NCBI GenBank assembly: GCA_934650975.1
Contig: CAKUFW010000061.1
Coordinates: 1-11,236 of the forward strand
DNA from: an uncultured Collinsella sp.
Lineage (GTDB): Bacteria > Actinomycetota > Coriobacteriia > Coriobacteriales > Coriobacteriaceae
Reading direction: 5' to 3'
Length of the DNA: 11,236 nucleotides
In this document: piece by piece, positions 1 through 7,603 of the stretch
Layout of the letters: each line of letters begins with the position of its first letter
How positions within the stretch are numbered: position 1 is the stretch's first letter
Made by a program: the position numbers and the translations under genes
The notes under the pieces: generated by a model
The model's input: the letters and a program-made list of their open reading frames with translations, nothing else
Database searches by the model: none
What the model was told of the DNA's origin: nothing

Positions 1-154
1 CCTCAAGAAGGAGTAACATCGGGACTTGCAGCGACGGACCTCAGGACGCTCTTACACCACGTCTGCGCGCGCGACCCCTGTTTCTCTTTTTCCCCGCACT
101 TCCGAAACCAGTAGCATTTTCTAGCCCAAACAACGCTCAAACGATCGGTTTGCT

Positions 155-1228
155 ATGTCATTTCTTGCCTGCGGACCCACAGCTTTCCAGTACTATCGCA
201 TTCCACCTCAGATACTGGGGCTCTATCCGGCAATCCTGCCACCTGACCATGACCATCGCCTTGTGCATTACTCCCAGCAGCCAGTATTTGAAGATCTACT
301 TGGCAAGCCAGTTTGGAGATTTGTAAGCGCCCGAGGCAATCGCTTTAACGGAAAACTATTCCACAGCCGCTTGTTGACCCAAGAGCCGCCTCCTGGGTCG
401 TTTAGGCAGACTGAGCATGGGTTTGATGTCGCGTCGCCAGAGTTCACGCTGCTCAACCTTGCTACGCAGGTCTCACGTAACCAATTACTCATGGCCTGTT
501 ACGAGATGTGCGGCTCCTTTGCAGTGTTTAAGCCCTGCGAGCGAACACAGCAACAACTCGATGAAGCCATCTCGCTTAAGCTCATTCCGCCCAACTGCGG
601 TTGGGAACGAGTCAACGACGTCAACGGCAAAGACACCAACATGTGGAAGCGCACACCGCTCCTGAACGCGGCGGATATCGCCGCGTTCGCCAAGCAGGCC
701 GCAGGCCTGCGCGGCGTCAAACAGCTTCGCTGGGCGGCCGAGCACATAACGGGACAGACCGCCTCGCCCTTCGAGGTACAAACCTCCATGCTTGTCTCGC
801 TCCCCCGCGACGAAGGCGGACTAGGCATCAATATCGCAAACAACGATCGCATCCCGCTCAGTGAAGCCGCGCGCTCACTGTATGACAAAACCTGTTGCTA
901 TGCCGATATCCTCATCGAGAGCGCTACCGACAGCATGGGCGTCATCCTGGAATGCCAGGGCCGCTCCGCCCACGATAACGAAGCCGCAAGCCTCTCAGAT
1001 GCCGAGCGCACCACCGCCCTCGCAAGCATGGGCTACGACGTTATCCAGATCACCTACGATCAAATCAAAGACACGAAGAGCTTTAACAACATCGCTGAGC
1101 TCATCTACAAAAAGGCAAGACTCCCCTACGCGCCGAAGACCAAACAGGAACGCGCCGCCGAAGATGCCCTTCGACGGGAGCTATTGGTCGATTGGGATGA
1201 GCTGTTCGCCGTCAAGCCAACCAGCTAG
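155..1228 (+). CDS. AbiEi-like protein with C-terminal DUF559/PD-(D/E)XK nuclease-like domain
   Basis: The 357-residue protein has two parts. Residues 1-125 resemble the recognition half of AbiEi-type antitoxin/regulator proteins, with a 'SPEFTLLNLA' segment at 94-103 like the 'SPxxTLLDLA' of that group. Residues 204-325 look like a DUF559 or Vsr-like PD-(D/E)XK fold: SPFE (E207), ADIL (D251), then ECQG (E266 and Q268, with Q where D or K is more usual), a downstream His (H273) and a final strand 'GYDVIQITYDQI'. No signal peptide or membrane segment is visible, so it is probably cytoplasmic. The ATG at 155 is the only ATG after an in-frame TAG at 122-124; no Shine-Dalgarno sequence precedes it, so the start is not well supported. 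Hand counts give about 48% GC at 241-360 but about 70% in lines 661-720 and 961-1020. No AbiEii toxin gene lies beside it. DNA cleavage or regulation is inferred from fold-like motifs only. Bases 1-154 upstream show no convincing gene. Confidence 0.72.
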   Translation: MSFLACGPTAFQYYRIPPQILGLYPAILPPDHDHRLVHYSQQPVFEDLLGKPVWRFVSARGNRFNGKLFHSRLLTQEPPPGSFRQTEHGFDVASPEFTLLNLATQVSRNQLLMACYEMCGSFAVFKPCERTQQQLDEAISLKLIPPNCGWERVNDVNGKDTNMWKRTPLLNAADIAAFAKQAAGLRGVKQLRWAAEHITGQTASPFEVQTSMLVSLPRDEGGLGINIANNDRIPLSEAARSLYDKTCCYADILIESATDSMGVILECQGRSAHDNEAASLSDAERTTALASMGYDVIQITYDQIKDTKSFNNIAELIYKKARLPYAPKTKQERAAEDALRRELLVDWDELFAVKPTS

Positions 1229-2073
1229 CAGCTGGCGATCAGAGGAACCGCGGGCGCGTCAGGAGCGGCAACGCGCTCGGCAAAGCCGGCCTCAGTCAAC
1301 TCGATGACCTCGGTAAACGTCGCGTCAAAGAACTCCTCGGTCAGCAGGCGATACGGCGGATGATCGGGCTCGCCGGGGTTTTCACGCACAATCTCGTGCA
1401 TGACGCCGATGGTTTTGAGCACGTACTCCTTATGGATGGGATACTGCCCAAAACGCGTCGCCGCGGTATACAGGCGATCGGTCGCGCGCGGGATAGAGAC
1501 GATACCGAGCGTCTTGCCAAACCAGTCAAAGTCGCCCTGCTTTTTGATGCGGAACTCCTCGCTCGGCTTGCCGCCGTGCGCTTCCAGATACTGGTTCACG
1601 CGCGTGTTCCATACCGTGTCGGCCACCAGATGTGACCAGACGCCCAGCGTTAAATCGAGCAACGACTGTGCCACGTCCTCGGATGCCAGCGAAAACTCGC
1701 CGGCATCCGGCCCGGCAACCGGCTCGGCATCCTTATAGCGCTGAGGATAGTGCACGCGATTCAGCCGTTCGCGCTCCTCGACAATCGAGGTCGCCGCGGC
1801 AGGCGCACCGGTGGGCGAACTCTTAAGCAACGGTGCCACATAGGTATCCCAAAACTCATGCTCGCGCGGCTTAGGAATAGGCTCGGGCTTGGCAAAGTGT
1901 GTGATGCGGTACGGGATGGGATCGGCAATACCGGGAACCATATAGCCCACAAAGATATCTGGAACTACGCAGCCAAACAAAAAGGCATTGCGGTCGCGCA
2001 CGCTATCGGCAAGCGCACCGGTGCGCTCCAGCAAACGCTCCGTTTGAGCGATATGAATGTTCCAGCTTGGCAT
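1225..2073 (-). CDS. Zinc-dependent phospholipase C family protein
   Basis: A 282-residue protein that opens with MPSWNIHIAQ, the typical start of the zinc-dependent phospholipase C (Zn_dep_PLPC) family in Firmicutes and Actinobacteria. Likely metal ligands are H7, D39 in 'FLFGCVVPDI', H59, and H148/D152 in 'GVWSHLVADTVWN'. No signal peptide or membrane helix is seen, so it is probably cytoplasmic or of unknown location; the true substrate of these homologues is not established. The ATG at 2073 was chosen because it begins the conserved MPSWNIH motif and has a GGGGGTGG ribosome-binding-like stretch just upstream. The reading frame stays open to 2241, but that extension would overlap the ATPase gene and carries no family sequence. 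The stop overlaps the stop of the convergent gene by 4 bases (CTAG). The gene sits 79 bases after the transporter ATPase in the same direction and may have its own extended -10 promoter. Confidence 0.75.
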   Translation of the reverse strand: MPSWNIHIAQTERLLERTGALADSVRDRNAFLFGCVVPDIFVGYMVPGIADPIPYRITHFAKPEPIPKPREHEFWDTYVAPLLKSSPTGAPAAATSIVEERERLNRVHYPQRYKDAEPVAGPDAGEFSLASEDVAQSLLDLTLGVWSHLVADTVWNTRVNQYLEAHGGKPSEEFRIKKQGDFDWFGKTLGIVSIPRATDRLYTAATRFGQYPIHKEYVLKTIGVMHEIVRENPGEPDHPPYRLLTEEFFDATFTEVIELTEAGFAERVAAPDAPAVPLIASC

Positions 2074-2098
2074 AGCCACCCCCATAAAAACCTGGATA

Positions 2099-2107
2099 AC
2101 TATACCA
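2099..2107 (-). promoter_or_regulatory. Putative extended -10 promoter for the phospholipase-family gene
   Basis: On the minus strand the gap between the ATPase stop and the phospholipase-family start contains TGG-TATAGT, an extended -10 element. It would start transcription near 2092, about 19 bases before the ATG. No good -35 hexamer lies 16-18 bases upstream, and no terminator hairpin with a U tract ends the preceding operon, so read-through from the transporter genes is the alternative. Confidence 0.35.
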
Positions 2108-2152
2108 TCACGGCAGAGTCGCGCGGACGACCACGCATGCTCTACGCAGCAA

Positions 2153-2947
2153 CTATTCCGCGGCACCGACCTCGGTTCCATACGACGGCACGGGGGCTTC
2201 AACCACGTGGTGATATCGATCGATATAGATCGCACGGGCACCCAGGCGTCGCACCAAATCCTGGTGATGTGTGCTCATCAAAACCGTCTTGCCGGCCGCG
2301 ACGTAGGCCAGCAAAAAGTTGACCACAATATCGCATGAATCCTCGTCGAGCCCGTTGGTGGGCTCATCGAGGACCAAGATATCCGGGTTCATCGACACTA
2401 CTGCGGCCAGCGCCACGCGCTTCTTTTGCCCGCCCGAGAGCTGATAGGGCGAGGCATCGACCAGGTCGGCAACCCGGAACAGTTCCATGGCATCGCATAC
2501 GCGGCGTTCGAGCTCGTCTGCCGGCAGCCCCATCTGGGCGGGGCCAAAGGCAACCTCCTCGCCAACCGTGGCGCAGAACAGCTGGGCATCGGCGTTTTGG
2601 AACACAAAGCCCACGCGCTGATGAAAACGCTGAGCGGCCACGGAATCCTTCAGAAACGCCGCATCGACTACGTGCCCGTCAAACAGGTACGTGCCGGCGT
2701 CCGCGAGCTCAAGGCCATTGATAAGCCGCATAATCGTCGTCTTGCCGCAGCCGTTGGGGCCGAGCAGGGCAACCAGCTCGCCGCGATCGACCTGCAGCGA
2801 TACGCTGTCGACAACCGTATGCCCCGCATAGGAGAACACCACGTCGCGTAGCTCGATGAGCGGCGCGACCTCGGCACCTCCCGCACCGCTCGTGTCTGTC
2901 GCTCTATTCGTATCGTTAGCCAAAACGTCGCCCTTCCCTATTCGCAT
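2153..2947 (-). CDS. nikO: ECF metal transporter ATPase (CbiO/NikO family)
   Basis: The ATP-binding subunit of a group I ECF transporter, working at the inner face of the membrane with the T and S components of the next two genes. All ABC motifs are intact (numbered from the ATG at 2947): Walker A GPNGCGKTT at 63-71, Q-loop Q117 in 'VFQNADAQLF', signature LSGGQ at 170-174, Walker B 'ILVLDEP' at 190-196, and the H-loop His217 in 'STHH'. 'FQNADAQLF' and 'DEPTNGLD' are typical of ECF/CbiO ATPases. The first 30 or so residues are not conserved, so the start is uncertain: GTG at 2965 directly follows the upstream TAA, ATG at 2947 is used here, and TTG at 2923 has the best ribosome binding site (AGGGAAGGG, 7 bases before it). 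Third gene of the operon. The name nikO rather than cbiO follows from the NikR-like operator; the family alone does not tell nickel from cobalt. Confidence 0.88.
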   Translation of the reverse strand: MRIGKGDVLANDTNRATDTSGAGGAEVAPLIELRDVVFSYAGHTVVDSVSLQVDRGELVALLGPNGCGKTTIMRLINGLELADAGTYLFDGHVVDAAFLKDSVAAQRFHQRVGFVFQNADAQLFCATVGEEVAFGPAQMGLPADELERRVCDAMELFRVADLVDASPYQLSGGQKKRVALAAVVSMNPDILVLDEPTNGLDEDSCDIVVNFLLAYVAAGKTVLMSTHHQDLVRRLGARAIYIDRYHHVVEAPVPSYGTEVGAAE

Positions 2948-2965
2948 CAACCGCCCACCGGCCAC

Positions 2966-3808
2966 TTACAGCACGGCGCACAGCGCCACCAGCAGCGCCA
3001 CAACGGCCGCATAGGCCGCATCGCGCCAGCCAAACCCAGCGCGCGCGGGCGCTGGATACACGCCGGCAAAGCCGCGGCATAGCATGGCCTCGTCCATCGC
3101 GCGGCTGCATTCCATCGCCTTGATAAAGGTCATGCCCATGATACCCGCGACCGAGTCGGTACGCGAAAACCCCTCAGGCGCGCGGCCGACGCTGCGCAGC
3201 ATGACCGATTCGGTCAGGTCGTGCGCTGTGCGGCCCAGTACCTCGATGTGCTTGAGCGCCATATCAAACGTAAAGATAACCTCGTCGGGCAGGTGCAACA
3301 TCTTGAGCGCTGCCGACATGCGACTCCACGTGAGCGTCCACGAAACGCCCAGCACCAGCGACACGTTAATAAAGGTCTTGAGCGCGATCTTGAGCATGGC
3401 GCTCGCAGCCGGTGCGCCCAACAGCAAGGCCGGTAGCGCCAGAAACACCGCAAGTCCCGCGGCGCCAAGCGCCGGCACAAAGGTCGCCCGCAGCCCGCGC
3501 ACGGGGCGCACGGCGACAAGCACCAGCGCGATAGCCGCCATCAACATGAGATACAGCGGACTCTGCGTCAGGCACACGCACAGGACGCAGACAAACATCC
3601 CCACCAGGCGCACCGGAGCCGAAACGCAAGAAAGGGCGCAGTCAATAATCGACCCGCCCTCGTGTGCGCCGCCGCCCAGGCGGACCCGCTCAAGCAGGCT
3701 CGCCAGGTGCAGGACGTTCTTTTGCATCACGCGATGCCGAGCCCCCGTGGGCTCGTATCGCTCCTCGGCCGCAAGCCAGCTAGGCAGCTCGGCCATTGCC
3801 ATGAGCAC
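2966..3808 (-). CDS. nikQ: ECF metal transporter transmembrane T component (CbiQ/NikQ family)
   Basis: The 280-residue coupling membrane protein that links the ATPase to the substrate-binding component. Hydrophobic helices lie at about 65-80, 84-101, 108-131 and 143-160, with a last one at 263-280. Between them are the amphipathic coupling segments with the two characteristic arginine motifs of T components: 'MLRS' at 203-206 and 'LCRG' at 243-246, which contact the ATPase. The segment 'TFINVSLVLGVSWT' is typical of CbiQ. The reading frame overlaps the end of the M-N gene by 29 bases. The GTG at 3808 has AAGGA five bases upstream; ATGs at 3802 and 3796 are alternatives. The overlap suggests translational coupling. 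The stop (TAA) is directly before the first possible start of the ATPase. Nickel specificity is inferred from the operator, not from this protein. Confidence 0.87.
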   Translation of the reverse strand: MLMAMAELPSWLAAEERYEPTGARHRVMQKNVLHLASLLERVRLGGGAHEGGSIIDCALSCVSAPVRLVGMFVCVLCVCLTQSPLYLMLMAAIALVLVAVRPVRGLRATFVPALGAAGLAVFLALPALLLGAPAASAMLKIALKTFINVSLVLGVSWTLTWSRMSAALKMLHLPDEVIFTFDMALKHIEVLGRTAHDLTESVMLRSVGRAPEGFSRTDSVAGIMGMTFIKAMECSRAMDEAMLCRGFAGVYPAPARAGFGWRDAAYAAVVALLVALCAVL

Positions 3809-4865
3809 CGCTTTCCTTGACCGTCAGCGAGATCAGGCGGAACGCGATGGTGAGCACCGCAACGCCGATCACGCCCGAAAGGATATACATGGCAGCCTGG
3901 CCGGCAAAGCCAAGACCCTGCTCCTCGGAATAAGCCTGCAGATAATCGCCCGTGGGCAGAGCATCGGCGAAGGTCGGGGTATCGAGGCCGACCGAAGCCT
4001 GCAGGCTGTCGTCGCCAGCCTCCTGAACGGCGGTCGCGGCGCCCTCGGCGTCCCACTCGCCCCAGGCGTCACCGGTGGCAAGCAGACCCAGCGGCGTGGC
4101 CACGACAAGCACGGCAACAAGGATGAGCGTGGGGACCAGCGATGTCTTCTTGGCAGCGACGCCCTCGGCGGCGAGCTGGCCATCAACAGCCTCGGGGCCG
4201 ACGATAATACCCGGCGCTGTCTTCTTAATGAAGCCGTAGATGGCGGCCGTCGCCACACCCTCGACCACGCCGGCAACCAGCATGTGCGGAATCATCATGG
4301 CCGGAATGGCAATGGACAGTGGGAAGGGGCAGTACAGCGGAGCGCCCGAGGCATTGGTGAAGAGCATCGGCTGAACACCGAACTCGATCGCCGCGCACAG
4401 GGCCGCTAGACACAGGCCGATCCAGCCGCTTACGGTGGCAGAAACCGAGGTGCCCCAGCTCTTATCGTGCAGGCGGCTGTTGAGCGCACGGAACACGATA
4501 GCGGCGGCAAACGGCAGCACAAAGGCCATGTTAAAGCAGTTGGCGCCAAAGGACAGGATGCCGCCGTCGCCAAACAGCAGCGCCTGCAGCGCCAGCGCGA
4601 CCGAGACGGCAATGGCCGCGGCCTCGGGGCCCAGCAGCAGCGCGATGAGGGCGCCACCGACGGCGTGACCCGTGGTGCCGCCGGGCAGCGGCACGTTAAA
4701 CATCATGAGCAAAAAGGAGAACGCGGCGCAAATGCCCAGGAAGGCCATGTGCTCGCGATCGAGCGTGGCACGCACCTTCTTGATGCAATGGACCCACACG
4801 GGGACCATCGCCACCGCCATGACGGCATCGGTCTGCGGGGACAGGTAATTATCTGGAATGTGCAT
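3780..4865 (-). CDS. nikM: ECF nickel/cobalt transporter substrate component, CbiM/NikM fused to an N-type domain
   Basis: A 361-residue polytopic membrane protein that binds and carries the metal ion. It begins MHIPDNYLSP, in which the N-terminal amine and His2 are metal ligands in this family, and His67 in 'PGGTTGHAVGG' is at exactly the position of the third ligand known from NikM2. Other conserved family segments are 'FGANCFNMAF' at 106-115 and 'IPHMLVAGVVEGV' at 192-204. Residues 1-225 are the M domain. Residues 240-361 form a fused N-like domain with two helices (about 242-263 and 321-345) flanking an acidic outer loop that starts 'GDAWGEWDAEG'. The ATG at 4865 is fixed by the conserved MHIP start and by GGGAGG four bases upstream; in-frame codons further upstream belong to the promoter region. 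First gene of the operon, followed with overlap by the T component. The upstream NikR-like site argues for Ni2+ rather than Co2+; no cobalamin riboswitch was seen upstream. Confidence 0.88.
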   Translation of the reverse strand: MHIPDNYLSPQTDAVMAVAMVPVWVHCIKKVRATLDREHMAFLGICAAFSFLLMMFNVPLPGGTTGHAVGGALIALLLGPEAAAIAVSVALALQALLFGDGGILSFGANCFNMAFVLPFAAAIVFRALNSRLHDKSWGTSVSATVSGWIGLCLAALCAAIEFGVQPMLFTNASGAPLYCPFPLSIAIPAMMIPHMLVAGVVEGVATAAIYGFIKKTAPGIIVGPEAVDGQLAAEGVAAKKTSLVPTLILVAVLVVATPLGLLATGDAWGEWDAEGAATAVQEAGDDSLQASVGLDTPTFADALPTGDYLQAYSEEQGLGFAGQAAMYILSGVIGVAVLTIAFRLISLTVKESGAHGNGRAA

Positions 4866-4920
4866 AGTGCCTCCCGGCCGTCGGCGCACGGGACTGCGCG
4901 CCGTTTGAACCATGTTGTCA

Positions 4921-4948
4921 GTGTTACGCATCGGCCGATTCGTAACAC
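4921..4948 (-). promoter_or_regulatory. NikR-like operator palindrome in the nik-type leader
   Basis: A 28-base near-perfect palindrome: GTGTTAC at 4921-4927, 14 bases, GTAACAC at 4942-4948. The middle is itself symmetric around CGGCCG, and only one base pair breaks the symmetry. GTGTTAC-N13/14-GTAACAC is the NikR box pattern described by comparative genomics for delta-proteobacteria. It lies a few bases downstream of the expected transcription start, so a bound repressor would block initiation. The same bases could also fold as an mRNA hairpin. Confidence 0.72.
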
Positions 4949-4958
4949 GCCGCCGGCT

Positions 4959-4987
4959 ATCATAGCAAAACGACGCGCCGCCAACAA
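4959..4987 (-). promoter_or_regulatory. Sigma-70-type promoter of the nik-type operon
   Basis: On the minus strand TTGTTG (4987-4982) and TATGAT (4964-4959) are separated by exactly 17 bases, a good housekeeping promoter. The predicted start is near 4952, giving a leader of about 87 bases that begins at the NikR-like palindrome and ends with the ribosome binding site GGGAGG. It lies about 100 bases after the pheT stop; no clear intrinsic terminator was seen in that gap. Confidence 0.68.
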
Positions 4988-5090
4988 AGCGACACGCCGT
5001 TTTGCAATACATACGTCACAGATGCGAGACATCAGCGGGCAGCAGCCCAGTCATGCCGCCGCCCGACGGCCCACGCCTCAGTCGCAAGCC

Positions 5091-7544
5091 CTAGCCGCGA
5101 ACCTCACCGTTTACGCCCTTGCACACCTTGGTGACGATCTTCTGGTGCGCCTTCTCGACCTCTTCGCTGGTGAGCGTGTGGTCGTCGGAGCGATACGTAA
5201 GCGCAAAGGCCATGGACTTCTTGCCCGCTCCGATGCGGACCGGATCGCGGTAGACGTCGAACAGGCGCACGCCCTCGAGCAGCTTGCCGCCGGCGCTGGT
5301 AATGCGGCGCTCAAGGTCCTCGCAGGTCACGGATTTGTCGACCACGATAGCCAGGTCGTGCTCAACAGCCGGGTACTGCGAGAACTCGCGGTAGTTCTCC
5401 TGGTTGCGGGCACCCTTGATCAGCTTGTCCAGGTCGAGCTCAAAGGCAACGACGACCTCATCGATGCCCATCGCCTCGCGCGCCTCGGGATGAATCTCGC
5501 CGACCCAGCCCAGCACGGTGCCGCCGGACAGAACCTCGGCCGCACGACCCGGCTGCAAGAAAGCGTAGCCCTCGCCCTCCACGGGACGGAAGCGAACCTT
5601 CTCGATGCGCAGCTGGGCAAGCAGCTCCTCGACAATGCCCTTGCCAAAGAAGAAGCGCAGCTTGCGGTACTTCATATTCCAGGACTGCTCACTCCACTGG
5701 CCCGAGAGCACACCCGCCACGGACTTGGTCTCCTTGGGCAGGCTGGCGTTCTCGCGACCGTGGAACAGGCTGCCGACCTCGTACAGGTGCACGTTGGGCG
5801 TACCGTGCGCCTCGTTGTAGGCCACGGACTGCAGCAGGCCCGGCAGCAGCGAGCGGCGCATCTCGGTCTGCTCGGCTACCAGCGGGTTCATGAGCACCAC
5901 GGGGCAGCCGCGGCCCTCGGTGGACATACCGATCTTCTCCAGGTCGCCCGGGGCGGCAAAGCCAAAGGTCGTGGTCTCGTTGAGGCCGCAGGCACGCAGA
6001 ATCTCGCCGACCTTGCGGGTGAGTTTCTGCTCGCGGGTCAGGCCGCCGATGTGGTTCTTGGCAGCCGGGATGGTCGCCGTCACACGGCCCATGCCCCATA
6101 GGCGCAGGACCTCCTCAATCAGGTCGATCTCGCGCGGCAGGTCGGGGCGGAAGCTCGGCGGAGTGACCATAAAGTCCTCGCCGTCGCGCTCGACGGTGCA
6201 GCCCAGGCGAGTGAGCGAACACTCGATAAACTCGGGCTCGATGTCGGCACCGCAGATGGCGTGCACGCGGGCCAGGCGCAGCTTAATGCTGTCGATGGTC
6301 TTGGGCGCGGGGAACACGTCGACGTAGCCGGGAGCGACCTCGCCGCCGGCGATCTCCTCGATGAGCGCGCACGTGACGTTGGCGACATCCACGCAGCCGG
6401 TCTCATCGACCTGGCGCTCAAAACGGATGGAGGCATCGGAGATCAGCGACAGGTCGCGGCTGGTGTGCGAGGTGCGGCCGGCGTTGAAGCAGGCGCTCTC
6501 GACCATCACGTCGACGGTGTCGTCCTCGATCTCGGAATCCATGCCGCCCATAACGCCGGCCAACGCCACGGGGCGCTCGCCGTCGGTGATAAGGCCCATG
6601 CCGGCGTCGAGCGTGCGCTCCTCGCCGTCGAGGGTCGTAAACTTCTCGTCCTGTTGGGCGGCGCGAACCACCACGCGACGCCTGCCCTCGCGCTCGGCAA
6701 AGGTGTCCAGGTCAAAGGCGTGCAGCGGCTGACCGGTGAGCATCATCACGTAGTTGGTGATGTCGACGATGTTGTTGTGCGGGCGCACGCCCAGGGCGTT
6801 GAGGCGCTTGACCATCCAGTCGGGCGACGGACCGACCTTCACGTTGCGCACGATGCGGGCGACATAGCGGTCGCACAGGCCCTCGTCGGCAATCTCGACC
6901 GAAAGCTCGTCGTCGGTCGCGCGGCCGGTCTCGGCCTTGATGGCGGGCAGCTCAACGTGGAAATCGCGGTCGAAGATGGCGCCGGTCTCGCGGGCCATGC
7001 CGATCATGGACAGGCAGTCGGGACGGTTGGGCGTGATCTCGCAGTCGAGCACGGTATCACTCGAGCCCACGTACTCGGCAAACGGCATACCGCAGGGCGT
7101 GTCCTCGGGCAGGATCATGATGCCGGAGTGGTCGCCGCCCAGGCCGAGCTCGCGCGCGGAGCAGTTCATGCCCATGGACACGACGCCGCGAAGCTTGCTC
7201 TTCTTGATCTTGACGTCGCCGGGAAGCACGGCGCCGATCATGGCCGTGACGATGTGGTCGCCGGCCTCGAAGTTCTGCGCGCCGCAGACGATCTGCAGCG
7301 GGGCGGGGTTGCCATCGGCGTCGAGGTTCTTGTCGCCCACGTCGACCGAGCACACATACATATGGTCGCTATCGGGGTGCGGGGTCTTGGTGAGCACCTT
7401 GGCGGTCACCACGTGGTCGAAGGACTCGCCCACGGTGTCGATCGCCTCGACCTCGGTGCCGGTACGGATATATTCGTCCGAAAGGGTCTTGGGATCCTCC
7501 GGAATATCGATCATGGTCTTGAGCCAGTCGTAAGAAACGCGCAT
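5091..7544 (-). CDS. pheT: Phenylalanyl-tRNA synthetase beta subunit
   Basis: The 817-residue beta subunit of the alpha2-beta2 cytoplasmic enzyme that charges tRNA-Phe. It begins MRVSYDWLKTMIDI and has the full bacterial domain order: N-terminal EMAP-II-like tRNA-binding domain (about 40-155, with 'PHPDSDHMYVCSVDVG' and 'GMNCSARELGLG'), the B3/B4 editing region (about 210-390, with 'RPHNNIVDITNYVM' and 'GQPLHAFDLD'), B5 domain (about 405-475), the catalytic-like core (about 480-690, with 'NPLVAEQTEMRRSLLPGLL'), and the C-terminal ferredoxin-fold anticodon-binding domain (about 720-817, with 'FSQYPAVEHDLAIVVD'). Length is normal for the family. The ATG at 7544 has AGGAG six bases upstream. It follows pheS by 162 bases, a longer gap than usual for this pair, filled partly by an inverted-repeat element. 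Expression presumably depends on the T-box upstream of pheS; no separate promoter was identified in the gap. Confidence 0.97.
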   Translation of the reverse strand: MRVSYDWLKTMIDIPEDPKTLSDEYIRTGTEVEAIDTVGESFDHVVTAKVLTKTPHPDSDHMYVCSVDVGDKNLDADGNPAPLQIVCGAQNFEAGDHIVTAMIGAVLPGDVKIKKSKLRGVVSMGMNCSARELGLGGDHSGIMILPEDTPCGMPFAEYVGSSDTVLDCEITPNRPDCLSMIGMARETGAIFDRDFHVELPAIKAETGRATDDELSVEIADEGLCDRYVARIVRNVKVGPSPDWMVKRLNALGVRPHNNIVDITNYVMMLTGQPLHAFDLDTFAEREGRRRVVVRAAQQDEKFTTLDGEERTLDAGMGLITDGERPVALAGVMGGMDSEIEDDTVDVMVESACFNAGRTSHTSRDLSLISDASIRFERQVDETGCVDVANVTCALIEEIAGGEVAPGYVDVFPAPKTIDSIKLRLARVHAICGADIEPEFIECSLTRLGCTVERDGEDFMVTPPSFRPDLPREIDLIEEVLRLWGMGRVTATIPAAKNHIGGLTREQKLTRKVGEILRACGLNETTTFGFAAPGDLEKIGMSTEGRGCPVVLMNPLVAEQTEMRRSLLPGLLQSVAYNEAHGTPNVHLYEVGSLFHGRENASLPKETKSVAGVLSGQWSEQSWNMKYRKLRFFFGKGIVEELLAQLRIEKVRFRPVEGEGYAFLQPGRAAEVLSGGTVLGWVGEIHPEAREAMGIDEVVVAFELDLDKLIKGARNQENYREFSQYPAVEHDLAIVVDKSVTCEDLERRITSAGGKLLEGVRLFDVYRDPVRIGAGKKSMAFALTYRSDDHTLTSEEVEKAHQKIVTKVCKGVNGEVRG

Positions 7545-7603
7545 GTAGCTCTCCTAGTTCTTAATCTCCGCAAAGGGAGGGGTATCAAATGAAGACGTTC
7601 GCC

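Noticed and set aside
1..124. Short frame from TTG at 26 (after AAGGAG) to TAG at 124, and a possible minus-strand gene start at 19.
   Set aside because: The first gives a 32-residue Ser/Thr/Arg product without family features. The second has no ribosome binding site and only six codons in the window.
2074..2241. N-terminal extension of the phospholipase-family protein up to 2241.
   Set aside because: It would overlap the 3' end of the ATPase gene, has no family similarity, and the conserved MPSWNIH start with a ribosome binding site is at 2073.
3084..4409. A 441-residue open frame on the + strand across the transporter genes.
   Set aside because: It is the mirror of nikQ and nikM coding sequence, with Ser/Arg/Thr-rich low-complexity product and no recognisable domain.
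4866..5090. Cobalamin riboswitch upstream of the CbiM-family gene.
   Set aside because: No B12-box-like sequence or long conserved leader was seen; the promoter and NikR-like palindrome take up the leader.
4467..7592. Very long open frames on the + strand opposite pheT and the nik-type promoter region (4467-6101 and 6261-7592).
   Set aside because: They are antisense to pheT, whose full domain order is certain. Their products are low-complexity, rich in His, Ala, Gly and Arg, as expected from reading GC-rich codons backwards.
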